A stretch of DNA of 64,000 nucleotides from Karalla daura (Eukaryota > Chordata > Actinopteri > Chaetodontiformes > Leiognathidae): positions 2,864,722 to 2,928,721 of the forward strand of contig CM055190.1 in NCBI GenBank assembly GCA_029224185.1, given 5' to 3'. Positions within the stretch are counted from its first letter, which is position 1, and the number at the start of each line of letters is the position of its first letter. Below the pieces are notes generated by a model, which did not search any database, was not told the DNA's origin, and was given only the letters and a program-made list of their open reading frames with translations. A program made the translations under genes and the position numbers. Positions 10,443 through 21,173 of the stretch are shown here, in pieces.

Positions 10443-11952
10443 CTGTGTGTGTGTTTGTGTGTGTGTGTGTGTGCGTGTGTGTGCGTGTCTAGACATTTCA
10501 GCGTCGCTCCACCGAACTTACTTTATACCTAGACCAAGCTGCGTTTACTCCGACATCACATCCAGAAAAAACGAAAACAAACAAAAACCTGAAAATAACC
10601 AGACAGAAAAAAACTCTACATATATACACAATTTCTCTCCTTTCATCTCCTCGCTGTTGTTGGGACTGCAGGGACAGTGAAAGGGAGTGGGGGGGTGAGA
10701 GGGGGGTGAGAGGGGGTGAGTGGGGGTGAGTGTGGGGGGGTAGGGACGATTTGCAGGTCTGAGCAGGTGACGCTCTGTATCTGTGTAAAAAAACAAAAAA
10801 AACCCTTTGATGGAGCGGAGAACAGACAGAGTCCAGGTGTCGCAGGCAGAGCGTCATTACAGCCCAGTGACTGACAGGAGAGGTCCCAGTCCCAGGCCCA
10901 GGCCCAGGCCCAGTCCCAGACCCAGTCCCAGGCCCAGTCCCAGTCCCAGGTCCAGTCCCAGTCCCAGTCCCAGTCCCAGTCCCAGGCCCAGACCCAGGCC
11001 CAGTCCCAGTCCCAGGCCCAGACCCAGTCCCAGGCCCAGTCCCAGGCCCAGTCCCAGGCCCAGACCCAGGCCCAGTCCCAGGCCCAGTCCCAGGCCCAGA
11101 CCCAGGCCCAGTCCCAGGCCCAATCCCAGGCCCAGGCCCAGTCCCAGGCCCAGTCCCAGGCCCAGTCCCAGGCCCAGACCCAGTCCCAGGCCCAGTCCCA
11201 TTCCCAGAGAGGAATACTGTGTTTCTTTCCCAGGCTGCTGGTTTGTTTTTCCGCCTCCTGCCTGTGTCTGAGGGACGCTGGGAGTCTGTGATGTCATTAA
11301 GATGCACCGCCATGTTTCTTTGGTTTCAAGTAGCTTCTCCAGGCGTCGCTCTGAGCATGCTGCCACATTAATGGCTCCGCAATTACCGCTAGTCTGGGAA
11401 ATAAGGAGAAAAACTCCCCCAGGAAATCCAATCTGTGCATCTTTTAACACTGATTGAACCAGGGCTGGGGAACCTGGTCCACAAAGAGCCACCAGGCTGC
11501 AGGTCTTTGTTCCAGTCTGCAGCTCACCTGGTTTGGCTTTTTCATCTTTTATCTGGGTCTTCACACAGTCGATGGTCAGTCTGTGTGCTGCTGCCTGGTC
11601 GGAACAAAGACCTGCAGCCAGGTGGGTCTTAGGGGAACAGCCCCCCCCCTCCCTGGATTAAACCATTAGTACCAGTTTTATGGATCCCAGTAGGTGAAAA
11701 CCTGTTGAATCAGGTCACAGATGCAGTGGACTCTTCTCTGATTTGGAATGGAATGGAAAGCCGTTTATTGTCACTATTCGCATGTACAATTACCATTATA
11801 CATATTCACAATGAGACTGAAAGCAACTCAGTTGAGTGCAGACATGGAGTAGATACAGCTGCAACAACTAATCAACCAGTCCACTATTAATCACCTAATA
11901 GGAAACTCAACAACTATTACAATTACTACCCATCGATGAAACCTAACCCTAA

Positions 11953-11991
<39 letters not shown>

Positions 11992-12141
11992 GTCCTCAGA
12001 CCCAGGTCTGCTATCTCTGTTCTAAAGTTTTGATTTTCATCATGTGAGTATCGGTCGGGGACTGAGGAAGAGGTGATGGAGTGAGATCCACTTTAGGGCT
12101 TAAGGTTCGTGTTGTGCTCTTCTGCTGATGGTGAGAAACCC

Positions 12142-12175
<34 letters not shown>

Positions 12176-12176
12176 G

Positions 12177-12207
<31 letters not shown>

Positions 12208-15200
12208 GATTACGCTCCGTGGTCGCGTTTTATCCCCAACTCCACGAATCAGAGCGATCAGAGGTAGCGTGTAGAGATGAGCCTGAACTAGAGTCTGTCT
12301 CTGACTGTGTGGTTGTTGAGGTGGCGCTAACGGAGTGGTGAACTGACTTCACAGGACAGCGAAGCTCCAGCACCTCCTCCTCCTCCTCCTCCTCCTCCTG
12401 CTGCTGCTGCTGCTCCTGCTCCTGCTCCTCCTCCTGCTGCTCCTGCTGCTGAACCAAAAGCTGAAGAGAAACCCAAAGGAGAAGCCGCATCCCCGAGCAG
12501 CCCCCAATGCACCAAACCAGCAGACCCAGCATCCGAGGACAAAATGAGACTGAGGGTACGAGCAGCTGAATCACTGTTGATCGATGGGCTGGTCCGTCAA
12601 TAACCGGCTATGATAACAGCTAATCGATTCATCGACTAATAGAATAATCTACCACAACTACTTTGATCATCAAGTTTGATAATTAAGCATTTATTTTTCA
12701 AGAGATATAGTCATTATTCTCTGATCTCAGCTTAAAAAAAAAGAAGTTTTCCTGTATTTTCTGGTTTCTTTCATCGTCAATGTGACTTCTTCACTTTAAA
12801 GGCAGAAAAGAGTCAGAGTAACATCTGGAATACAACCTCTTGATTCTGCCAGTTCCTCTATCTATTCCTCTATTTTAGATGTTCACAGCTTATGAGATAA
12901 GATAACTCTTCATCAGCCCTACGGTCAGACATGAAGTATTCAATAAAACACATGATTATGATGATATTTGTGATGCATGGTAGCTCTGCTGAATCTCTGA
13001 CTACACCCAGGACGCTCCACCCTGCTGTAGTTACTGTTCCTACGCTCCCAGCGCTCCTCGCTCATGCACCACACATCCTTCATTTAGTGCCGATCGTAGC
13101 AGTCCCACCAAGTTATCTTTGATTTCGGTGTCTGGAATAACCTTGGCCTTGAAGTGTTCGCGTGCTAATGTAGCTAACGTTAGCGCCCAGAGTGGAGTTG
13201 TTCTGCTGGTTTTCTGTGAGAAGTTTATTGTTTTCTTTCGTTTTGAAATGTATAGGTTTGAGGCTTTCTGTTTGTAATTTGAGTAATTAATTTAGTTTAG
13301 TTAAGCAAGGAGCAGTTACTAGTAGTTATACTTCAACAATAGATTTTGGCCATTTATGAATAATTGATTTTACTGGAAGAACTTAAAGGTGTGATTGTTC
13401 CAGTGCAGGACATTTCAGTCACTATTCTGTTGAAAGTTAAACTAAAGTTAAACTCCAAGTCAAACTTTTGGACGTTTGTCGTCCTCTGCTCATATCTTCC
13501 ACAGTAGTAATTCTAGTTAAACAGCAGCTTGTGAAGGTTTTCCCCTGGTCTTTACCTGGGCTGAGCAGGTGTGCTGCCTGTTGCAGGTGCGTCCCGTGCT
13601 GCAGCGTGGCGGCAGCTCGGCCTCCCTCCACAACACGTCGCTGAGGAGCACCATCTTCCAGCTGATGATCCACACGCTGGACCCGCTGGGGGAAGGTAAC
13701 GAACGCAGCCTGCAATATTTGTGATTGCAGCTCAGCTACAGCTGCAACTAATGAGATAGTCATCATCAATTATTTGGTGCACTTAAAGAAAAACGTTAAA
13801 GAAATTCTCTGGTATTAGCCTCTTGGACGTGAATATTCCTCTCCAGTTGGTTCAGTTCTGACTGCAGACTGAAACAGGTATTTAAGAGCGACTTGACCAC
13901 TTTATGGACCAAACAACTCAATCAAGACAGTTATTAATCATCTGTAAAATGAATTTGTTGCGGCCTCAACTTGTATTTGCTAGTGAGCCGCTAACAGGTG
14001 CAGCTAATCACTCTGTCATCATCAATCTCTCGTCTGAATTTCACTGGCTGTAATCAGCGTGGCTCCGGCCCAGACCCCCACAGCTCCACAGAGGCGAGCG
14101 TGTGCTTCGGTTTCTTTCGGTATTGGGGCTGTGGCGAGTCCGTCCTGCGCTCAGAGCTAGCGTGAGGAGGCGCGGCGACCTTCAGCCCGACCTCGGACTC
14201 TCCGGGCCGTTGTTCCTCGCTCTGGCAGCGCTCGGCCACCGGCTGATCCTTAATCAGCTTTTCAATACGGGCTAATAAAAGCTGGATAAGAGCCAGCATG
14301 CAAGCAGAGCAAGCTCTTTATCTCTGTGGAACGAGTGCAGTGCAGAGGCAGAGCGGCTCGGTGCAGCTGGAGCGCGCAGTATCTCCTTACTGTGGTAAAC
14401 TGTTAGCATATTAAACATGAACCCGCGGAGATTTAACTCCCTGATAACTAAATCAGTTTTTCTGTTCAGTGCGGGAGATTCAGGAGCTCCCAGTACAACC
14501 TCGCTATCTGAGCACGGCCAGGAAAAAGTGCTCAAAGTGAGCAGAAGGACACTGTATTGCAGTATTAGCTATAGCCTGCTAGCTAGGCATGCTAACAGTA
14601 GCTCCTGGAGCTGGTTGCTCTGCAGCTCGTTCAGCTTTAGGGAAAATAAAGCAGCAAAGAAACAAAAATGAAGTGAAATGTTCCAGCTGACTCTAACAAT
14701 ATATCTGATCACATTGTGTTTTCATGGTTCATTCATTTCTCCTGTAGATTAAATGCTGCTTAATTATGGACCATGGTCTGTTGGTTATGTTCTCCATTAA
14801 TTGATTAATTGCTGTGGAAAAGAGTGAGAAAATATATCATGTCATTTTTATTATTCTCTTAAAATGAGATAATGTGATAACTTCATGAAGATGACAGGAA
14901 GGTGTTTGTGGGTTTTGCCCCCAGAGGCAGCACTTAGAGGGGCCGTAAAAACCCCCGGCTCCAGGAGAGCCAGAGAGAGGAGAGGTAAGGGCCGTCCGCT
15001 GTCTGTCCTGTTGTGTTGTGATTGTTGTGGTTGTTTGTAAAGACCCAAGTTGGGCTTATAACCAGACCTTATAACAACTCTAGGAATGCAGCTCTGACCT
15101 TGGGTCATGCTCAGACTCTAGAATAGAAGTATATACAGAATGCATTTTTATCAGTGTGAAGTCATGGATAAAGTCATATTGACTGATTCCTCCCATTCAG

Positions 15201-17431
15201 AGACATCCTTTAACGGTGATGTCAGAGGGGAGGGGTCGGGGCGCAGGAAAGGTGAGTGGTGAGACAGGTTCGGTGTCGTCTGTGCTCGTCTGTGGTGTTC
15301 AGCCCTGCAGCTGTCGTCCCCGAGGTGTTCCTGGCTGCTCGTTGGCTCCAGAGTCGCTGGTTGTTTGTTGTTTGTTGTTTGTTGTGTGTGTTTTGCTTCC
15401 ATCTGTCGTGAGGTCAGGAAACTTTCTATCACACACTGGCCGTGTCACACAATGTGCAGGACGTGTTTGTTTGTTTGTTTGAGGTTGTGTTGTGTGTGGT
15501 ATGTATCAGTAGCTGTACTGCATGTTCTCCTTTCTTTGTTTGCACAAATCTCCGTTTTTTTGGGGGGGAAATTATTGAAACAAAAACATGACTCCTGACT
15601 GTCTGTCTGTAGAGAACCACGGTACCATGATTCACTCTGGTCAGATTAGATTTTCCGTGGCCAAAGATGATTGGTCAGGGCCAATTTCCACAGCTGTGTG
15701 TCTAATCGTTATGAGTGTGTGTGATGGGTTAGTTCGTGTGTGAGCTTTGCAGAGTCCTGCACATTTCACCCAGGCTGATGACCACACTGGAGACTGAGCC
15801 ACAAGGCAGAAACCAAATGGGAAAAAAAGTTAAAAATCTGACAGGAAATGCTTCATAGTCAGGTATAGCAACAAACCAAGTCCAGAGGAGTCCTGGTTTT
15901 ATTTCACTGAGCCTCTTATTTTTCCTAAAAAGGCCAGAGTGTGATCACAAGGTTAATGAGCATCACTGCATGAGCCGGGCGGCTCTCGCCTGACTGACAG
16001 GCTGCTGTCGCGTTGTGTGAGCAACGGTTCTCCTCATTCACAGCGAAGAACAAAGTAAAGCCTCTGAACGTCCTGGTTGAGGGAAAGTTGCACAGCAAGG
16101 CACATCATTGCTGCGACGAAGGTGAGTGTTTTTAAGGTGGAATTTATGGAGACTCAAATCAGTGACCAGGTTGCTCAAGAGTCTGATCCATGTATTAAAA
16201 AATGTATGAGTACATGTTCCTAAAAAGTAGGAAAATGATCTGTTTTATCCCTCTGGTTAAAACTCAGACTGAATTCAGAGTCTCTAATCGACCTGAACAT
16301 ACACATTTTTGGAAACCTGAAGAATTAAAGTAATAAAATATGTTCACAGAGGAGCAGAGCTTAGCCACAGAGTGTGTTAACTGCTAGCCTAGCGTAGCAT
16401 GAGTGTCAGAGAGGAAGATTATCTCAAGATGAAATTTATTCAGAAAATTAGGCAAAAGAAGATTAAGCTGCATTAGAGCAACCTAGCCTGAAAGCTAACC
16501 ACAGCTAGCCTAATTGGCTGACATTAGTTCTTCTATAATCTGGCATGCTTTATGAAAAATAACTGTTTGACTGCTTCTAAATCAACAATTTCTAGTTTAA
16601 CTGCTTTTACTTATTAAATAGATAAACAGATATTTCACTAGGACAAGTTGAGCTACTTATATTCATGTACACCAACTATTTTACTGTTTTACTATATGAA
16701 ATGACATTTAAGCACATCTCTGTTTGGCCTATACAACGTATTCGCTGGACTCTGATCTGAGCTGTCGAGGCTGCTGGGGCCTAATCATTCTGCAGCCGGC
16801 CATCAGAGACGGTTTTAGACTTGAAGGAGGTTGTTCTCTGCAATCAGCGGAGCCTCTCAGTCACAGTCTGTGCGTCACTGAGCCGTGAGGAGGTGCTCTT
16901 CAGAGGCCGGGCTGCGGGCAGGAGAAGGGGCTGCACGGAGCCTGGAGAGGCCTCGACGAGCCCGAATCAATCAGCCGCAGGATTAACATGCAGATGGGAC
17001 GTGGGCGTGTGTCTTTTCCTCCATTAGGAGACTGTGTTTATCTCCAAACACTCCAATCACTCCCACTGCTGCTACACACATGGTCCACACAGCATTATCA
17101 TTAAGTCCCTCTGCATGTGTGTGTGTGTGTGTGTGTGTGTGTGAGAGGGAGAGAGAGAGACAGACAGGCAGAGAGACAGAGAGACCAGATGATTGCCTCG
17201 ATCATCTTCAGACGAGTTTAAAGTTCAGACAGGAAATGGGTTGTTCCAGTATCCAGTTCTACTTCCTTCAGTTCAAATTTGAACTGCATTTCTATTTCCT
17301 GTTTGCAACTTCACTTCCAATTCAATTCATATTCCTAGAATTGAATTGGAGTTTGGGAAATATTCTCAATTCAAGCTGGAATTTTGCACAAGCCTGGTGT
17401 GCGTGTGTGTAAATAGCGAGAGGGATTCTTA

Positions 17432-17492
<61 letters not shown>

Positions 17493-20400
17493 CTGCTTTC
17501 TCCAGACGAAGACCTGAAGACAAACGCTGAGCCAGCCGGAGCAGCAGGGGGCGCTGCAGCCCCCGAGCCGTCCACATCACAGCCTCAGAAGACAGAGGAG
17601 GCGAGCGAGAAGGCGCCGGAGCAGCCCGAGGAGTCCAAGGTGCTCAAACCCACGACCTCCACGACCTCCACAACCTCCACAACCTCCACCCACAGAGATT
17701 AAGATGTTGCACTCTGTGTTGGTGTTTCAAACATGAAACCATTTCTCGCAGTAGCAGTACCAGAAGCACAACAAAATACAGTAACCTTTCATATAAATGT
17801 CTAAGAATTAGAATCGTAACACTTTACTGCCATCTGGAAGCAGGAAATGTTGAACACGTTTGCTTGATAACTGACAGAAATGGATTGATATGGATTGATG
17901 AAGTGATTTAGGGTGATCGACCATCCTGTGATTGATCGGTCAGTGATCAGTGATCGGCTGCCCCCTGCAGGCGGAGGCCGGAGCTGCACAGGAGGCCGAG
18001 GACAGCGGGGAGGACGACAGCAGCGGGGAGGGGAGCGGAGACTCCGGCGACAGTGACGACGACGAGGACGACGAAGCGGACGACGAAGAAAAGAAGGACG
18101 GGGGCGAGAAGGGCGAGGAAGAGGAGGAGGAAGAGGAGAACGAGCCTCTGTCTTTGGAGTGGCCGGAGACGAGGCGCAAGCAGGCCACGTACCTGCTGCT
18201 GCTGCCCATCGTGTTCCCGCTGTGGCTCACTCTGCCCGACGTACGCAACGTGGTGAGTGACGGGACGGACTCGTCCCCGGAGGCTGCTATTGACCTCTAG
18301 TGTTAATGTAGAACCTATGGAGGGTTGGTTTCATTAAAATGACTTAGATGTACCACGCAAAGTACGCAGAACCTGGACCTGCTTTGGAAAACATACTTAA
18401 AAGAGTCCAGACTTCATCATTTATCAACCTGTTAAAAATATTACACATTGTTCGTTTTAAGGTTTGTTTTTTATTTCCCAAAATCGATGTCTGCATTTAT
18501 ATATGTAACACACCTAAAACAAGATTAAAACATATCAAAACATAAACAACATATAAACATGGATCCATTTTAAGCTTTTTTTTAGGTGTGTTACATATAT
18601 ATGTTATCATTGGTGTATAATGACCTCCACTAATAACATTCTGTCACATTCTGGTAAATGAAGAATTTTAGATCTATTTACACATGTGACAGTGAGCTGT
18701 CGGCCATCTTGAAACTACAGCTGCCGGCGAGGGACAAACACCACCCACATGTTTCCCTTGTGATCCAGAGCAGAGATGCTAGAGGAGAAGATCAGAGAAG
18801 GAGGCTTTTTGATACACAGAGTATACTACACTGTAGTTGTAATATATGTTTGAAACATGGAGGCGCTAGCGTGACCTGTTGGTTTGAATGCAATACATGA
18901 TTTCACCACTAGATGGAGTATTTCTTACACAATGTCCCTTTAAACGTTTCTTCATCAGATTTCAATGTCTTTAATCCCTACACAATGTCTCTTGAAGTGG
19001 GAATATTATGAGTTGTTTTTTGCACAGATCTGTCTAATGCTTATCTGGCAACCTCATTTAGTCACCGTGACCTCTGAGATGTTCCTGTAAAGTCCTGCAG
19101 GTGTTTGACTCTCATCTGCACCCGTTTCCTTGTGTTTGCCTTGCAGCAATCCAGGAGGTACTTTGTGGTGACGTTCATCGGCTCCATCTTGTGGATCGGC
19201 ATCTTCTCCTACCTGATGGTGTGGTGGGCTCACCAGGTGGGTCTCACAAGTCAAAGGTCACAGTGGCAGCAGAGACAGAGCAGTGTGTGACACAAAGCTG
19301 AACTAAGGTTTAATTATGTCAAGGAGTGAGGAGTGAGGAGGAGTATCCTTCACAATCCTATGAAACTGAACAAATCCGCACCAGGAGGGATAGGAGGACA
19401 CAGGAAGAGAAGCATATATGGCACAATTGTCAGGCAAAACAGAAGAGAATATTGTTATTGTTACTGTTGCTGTTAATACTCCTCATGAAATGGATTGTTT
19501 CTGTACATTTTGTGAATGTCTTTCACATTTCAGTTCAACTGAGTTCATAATAGTGTAGCATCTCTAGACACTGTCCAGTGCATTCAGTGCAGGTATGCTA
19601 TGCAAAGCCTTTAACTTAAAGGAACTTCCAATAAAGTTACTACAGTATATTATCTAGTCCAAGAATTATCTAGTCGAAGATGTGGAAACAGAACCCCACT
19701 CAAAAGGTGAAATGAAGTGATAAAGGCTGAAGGAAGAGAGCAGCCTGAGTTGAACATTGCCATCATGTGATGTGAGGTTCAGTGGTGATGATGTGACACT
19801 GTGTTCCTCACAGGTGGGGGAGACCGTGGGCATCTCGGAGGAGATCATGGGCCTCACCATCCTGGCAGCAGGGACGTCCATCCCAGACCTGATCACCAGT
19901 GTGATCGTGGCCCGGAAAGGCCTGGGCGACATGGCCGTGTCCAGCTCCGTGGGCAGCAACATCTTCGACATCACTGTTGGGTGAGGGACAGAGTGGAGAC
20001 ACCTGTGTGTGGACACACCTGTACGAGCAGAGGTCCAGTGCTGTGTCCACATCGATGCGAGTGCTCATGAGATGACGTTGGTGATTTCAGACTTGTTTTA
20101 GAGAGTTTTATGACATGTTTACATGAGGCAAAGGCACAGTGGTGCATCGTCTGTGTAAAGGATTGTAAAAGGATTGATTGTTTCCATTTCAATGAGCATC
20201 AAGAAGAAACTTTAAAGGAACATCTTAAGTGATATTAGCAGAGCTCAGGGTTAAAATAATGACATCCTGTACCAAGTATGTGCATCTTGTACCCTGATTC
20301 TACGCAAAGTACCCAGAACCTGGTTCTGCTTTTGAAAACATACTAAAAAGAGTTCATCATTCCTCAGTGAGCATAACCTTTAAAAGGATATAGGAGGATA

Positions 20401-21173
20401 AGGATTATACAGGTGAAGGTAACATGGCAGGGTAGGGCCATGACTGTCGGCCACCTTGAAACATCTTGAAATGTGTTTTCCCTGAGAGCCAGGAGCAGAA
20501 GACCAGAGAGAGAGGCTTTTTGATACATGGAGGCTACCGTAGTTGTAATACGGTTCTGAAACAGGGAGGCGCTAGAGTGACCTGGTGATTTAGATGCAAT
20601 ACACGATTTCACCATTAGATGGTGGTAATTCCTGCACAATGTCTCTTAAAGTGGGAATATTATGAGTTGTTTTTTTGCACAGATCTGTCTAATGTTGATC
20701 TGGCAACCTCATATAATCACTGTGACCTCTGAGATGTTCCTGTAAAGTCTTCTAGGTGTTTGACTCTCATCTGTACCCGTTTTAACACAGTTTCTTGCAC
20801 ATTTACAACATTTCTTCATCAGATTTCTATGTCCTTAAAGTAAAATCACCAGAAGTGTAACTGCAGTCTATTGTTTGCAGTGAGTGGTAGTGGTAGCACT
20901 CACGCTGTCCTGTGTGGTTCCAGCCTTCCGGTCCCGTGGCTCCTGTACACGGCGATGCACCACGGCGAGCCGGTCACGGTCAGCTCCAACGGCCTGTTCT
21001 GCGCCATCGTGCTGCTCTTCCTCATGCTCCTCTTCGTCATCATCTCCATCGCCGTCTGCCGCTGGAAGATGAGCAAGATGCTGGGCCTCACCATGTTCGT
21101 GCTGTACTTTGTGTTCCTGGTCCTCAGCGTCCTGCTGGAGGACCGCATCCTCACCTGCCCCGTCTCCATCTGA
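8447..21173 (+). CDS. slc24a1: slc24a1, rod Na+/Ca2+,K+ exchanger NCKX1 (complete)
   Basis: Eleven coding exons: 8447-9448, 12355-12555, 13587-13695, 14925-14984, 15201-15251, 16044-16121, 17506-17639, 17971-18252, 19147-19236, 19814-19980, 20924-21173 (stop TGA 21171-21173). They sum to 2424 bases, exactly 807 codons plus stop. The ATG at 8447 is supported by an in-frame TGA at 8429-8431. Order: signal-anchor segment (residues ~19-36), extracellular loop with N-glycosylation sites NET and NRT, first helix cluster with the alpha-1 repeat (GATFMAAGGSAPELFTSLIG), a long acidic cytoplasmic loop, second cluster with the alpha-2 repeat (GLTILAAGTSIPDLITS), C-terminus RILTCPVSI. Known family role: extrudes Ca2+ plus K+ in exchange for Na+ in rod outer segments. 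Shorter than human NCKX1 because the extracellular and acidic loops are smaller. Confidence 0.97.
10018..10310. repeat. Family-5 repeat, copy 1 (AT-rich, ATCGATTA-bearing)
   Basis: Contains AATTAATCAATTAGTCG and TTAATCGATTAATTG ends and an internal TAAGCTGAGATCAGAGAAT. The internal piece occurs in the opposite orientation at about 12719-12738, and related GCTGCAACTAATGA ends occur near 13741. Probably a non-autonomous DNA element; class unproven. Confidence 0.6.
10401..10489 (+). repeat. (GT)n microsatellite
   Basis: About 90 bases of GT with a few interruptions. Confidence 0.93.
10886..11212. repeat. Hexanucleotide array CCCAGT/CCCAGG/CCCAGA
   Basis: About 55 six-base units of the form CCCAGN or CCAGNC. 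Every frame is open on both strands, giving artefact ORFs of Gly-Pro/Gly-Thr, Leu-Gly and Pro-Ser/Pro-Arg dipeptides. On the minus strand it reads as GGG runs separated by three bases. Confidence 0.95.
12355..12555 (+). CDS. slc24a1: slc24a1 coding exon 2: Pro/Ala-rich segment of the cytoplasmic loop
   Basis: 67 codons, phase 0 at both ends. It contains a run of eight Pro then five Ala from CCT/GCT codon repeats, followed by charged sequence (AEPKAEEKPKGEAA) ending EDKMRLR, which aligns with the DNKKLKL region of mammalian NCKX1. The triplet repeat makes length polymorphism likely. Confidence 0.85.
12595..12810. repeat. Family-5 repeat, copy 2 (inverted relative to copy 1)
   Basis: Shares ATTCTCTGATCTCAGCTTA with the reverse complement of 10206-10224 and has similar AATCGATTC ends. 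Confidence 0.55.
14925..16121 (+). CDS. slc24a1: slc24a1 coding exons 4-6: short phase-1 exons of the cytoplasmic loop
   Basis: Exons 14925-14984 (60 bases), 15201-15251 (51) and 16044-16121 (78) each start and end in phase 1. They encode a basic stretch (VKTPGSRRARERR), a Gly/Arg-rich stretch (SFNGDVRGEGSGRRK) and KVKPLNVLVEGKLHSKAHH. All have AG/GT borders and are needed, or may be skipped, without changing frame. The loop is poorly conserved in the family, so support comes from splice sites and phase, not homology. Confidence 0.72.
17434..17490 (+). repeat. (GT)n tract next to the slc24a1 exon-7 acceptor
   Basis: About 28 GT units ending 14 bases before the acceptor AG at 17504-17505. Confidence 0.92.
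17506..18252 (+). CDS. slc24a1: slc24a1 coding exons 7-8: acidic loop and start of the second helix cluster
   Basis: Exon 7 (17506-17639) is Glu/Ala/Pro-rich. Exon 8 (17971-18252) begins with a very acidic run (DDSSGEGSGDSGDSDDDED and a Glu-rich stretch), then PLSLEWPETRRKQATYL and a transmembrane helix LLLPIVFPLWLTLPDVR. This joins the long acidic loop to the second helix cluster exactly as in mammalian NCKX1. Confidence 0.93.
18355..19140 (+). repeat. Intronic direct duplication, copy A
   Basis: Shares GTGGGAATATTATGAGTTG, TGACCTCTGAGATGTTCC and GTGTTTGACTCTCATCTG in the same order and orientation with copy B (20290-20800). The upstream part (ACGCAAAGTAC...CAGAACCTGG) and middle part (ATTTCACCA.TAGATGG) also match. 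Confidence 0.8.
18498..18601. repeat. Perfect 22-bp inverted repeat (hairpin) in slc24a1 intron 8
   Basis: Arms 18498-18519 and 18580-18601 are exact reverse complements (core GTAACACACCTAAAA) with a 60-base AT-rich spacer. This could be a small foldback element. Confidence 0.8.
19147..19980 (+). CDS. slc24a1: slc24a1 coding exons 9-10: second helix cluster and alpha-2 repeat
   Basis: Exon 9 (19147-19236) encodes QSRRYFVVTFIGSILW and SYLMVWWAHQ. Exon 10 (19814-19980) encodes GETVGISEEIMGLTILAAGT then SIPDLITSVIVARKGLGDMA and SSSVGSNIFDITVG, the alpha-2 repeat with the conserved Asp in SIPDL. Confidence 0.97.
20290..20800 (+). repeat. Intronic direct duplication, copy B
   Basis: Direct repeat of copy A sequence but without a second copy of exon 9 downstream. 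Confidence 0.8.
20924..21173 (+). CDS. slc24a1: slc24a1 last coding exon
   Basis: Starts in phase 2 after CCAG at 20923. Encodes LPVPWLLYTAMHHGEP then VSSNGLFCAIVLLFLMLLFV and ends EDRILTCPVSI with TGA 21171-21173, matching the NCKX1 C-terminus. Confidence 0.96.

Larger units (their letters stand above)
9449..12354 (+). other. slc24a1 intron 1, repeat-rich
   Basis: No exon seen. It contains family-5 repeat sequence (10018-10310), a GT tract (10401-10489), a hexanucleotide array (10886-11212), a possible LINE-like tail with GCCGTTTATTGTCAC (about 11745-11830), and CA tracts (11957-11990 and about 12147-12205). Confidence 0.75.

Noticed and set aside
10498..11564. Gly-Pro/Gly-Thr and Leu-Gly repeat ORFs of over 230 residues
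   Set aside because: Artefacts of the six-base array; every frame is open on both strands.
11745..11840. LINE 3' end (GCCGTTTATTGTCACTATTC)
   Set aside because: Resembles common fish retroelement tails, but no reverse-transcriptase sequence or clear end was seen, so not listed as a mobile element.
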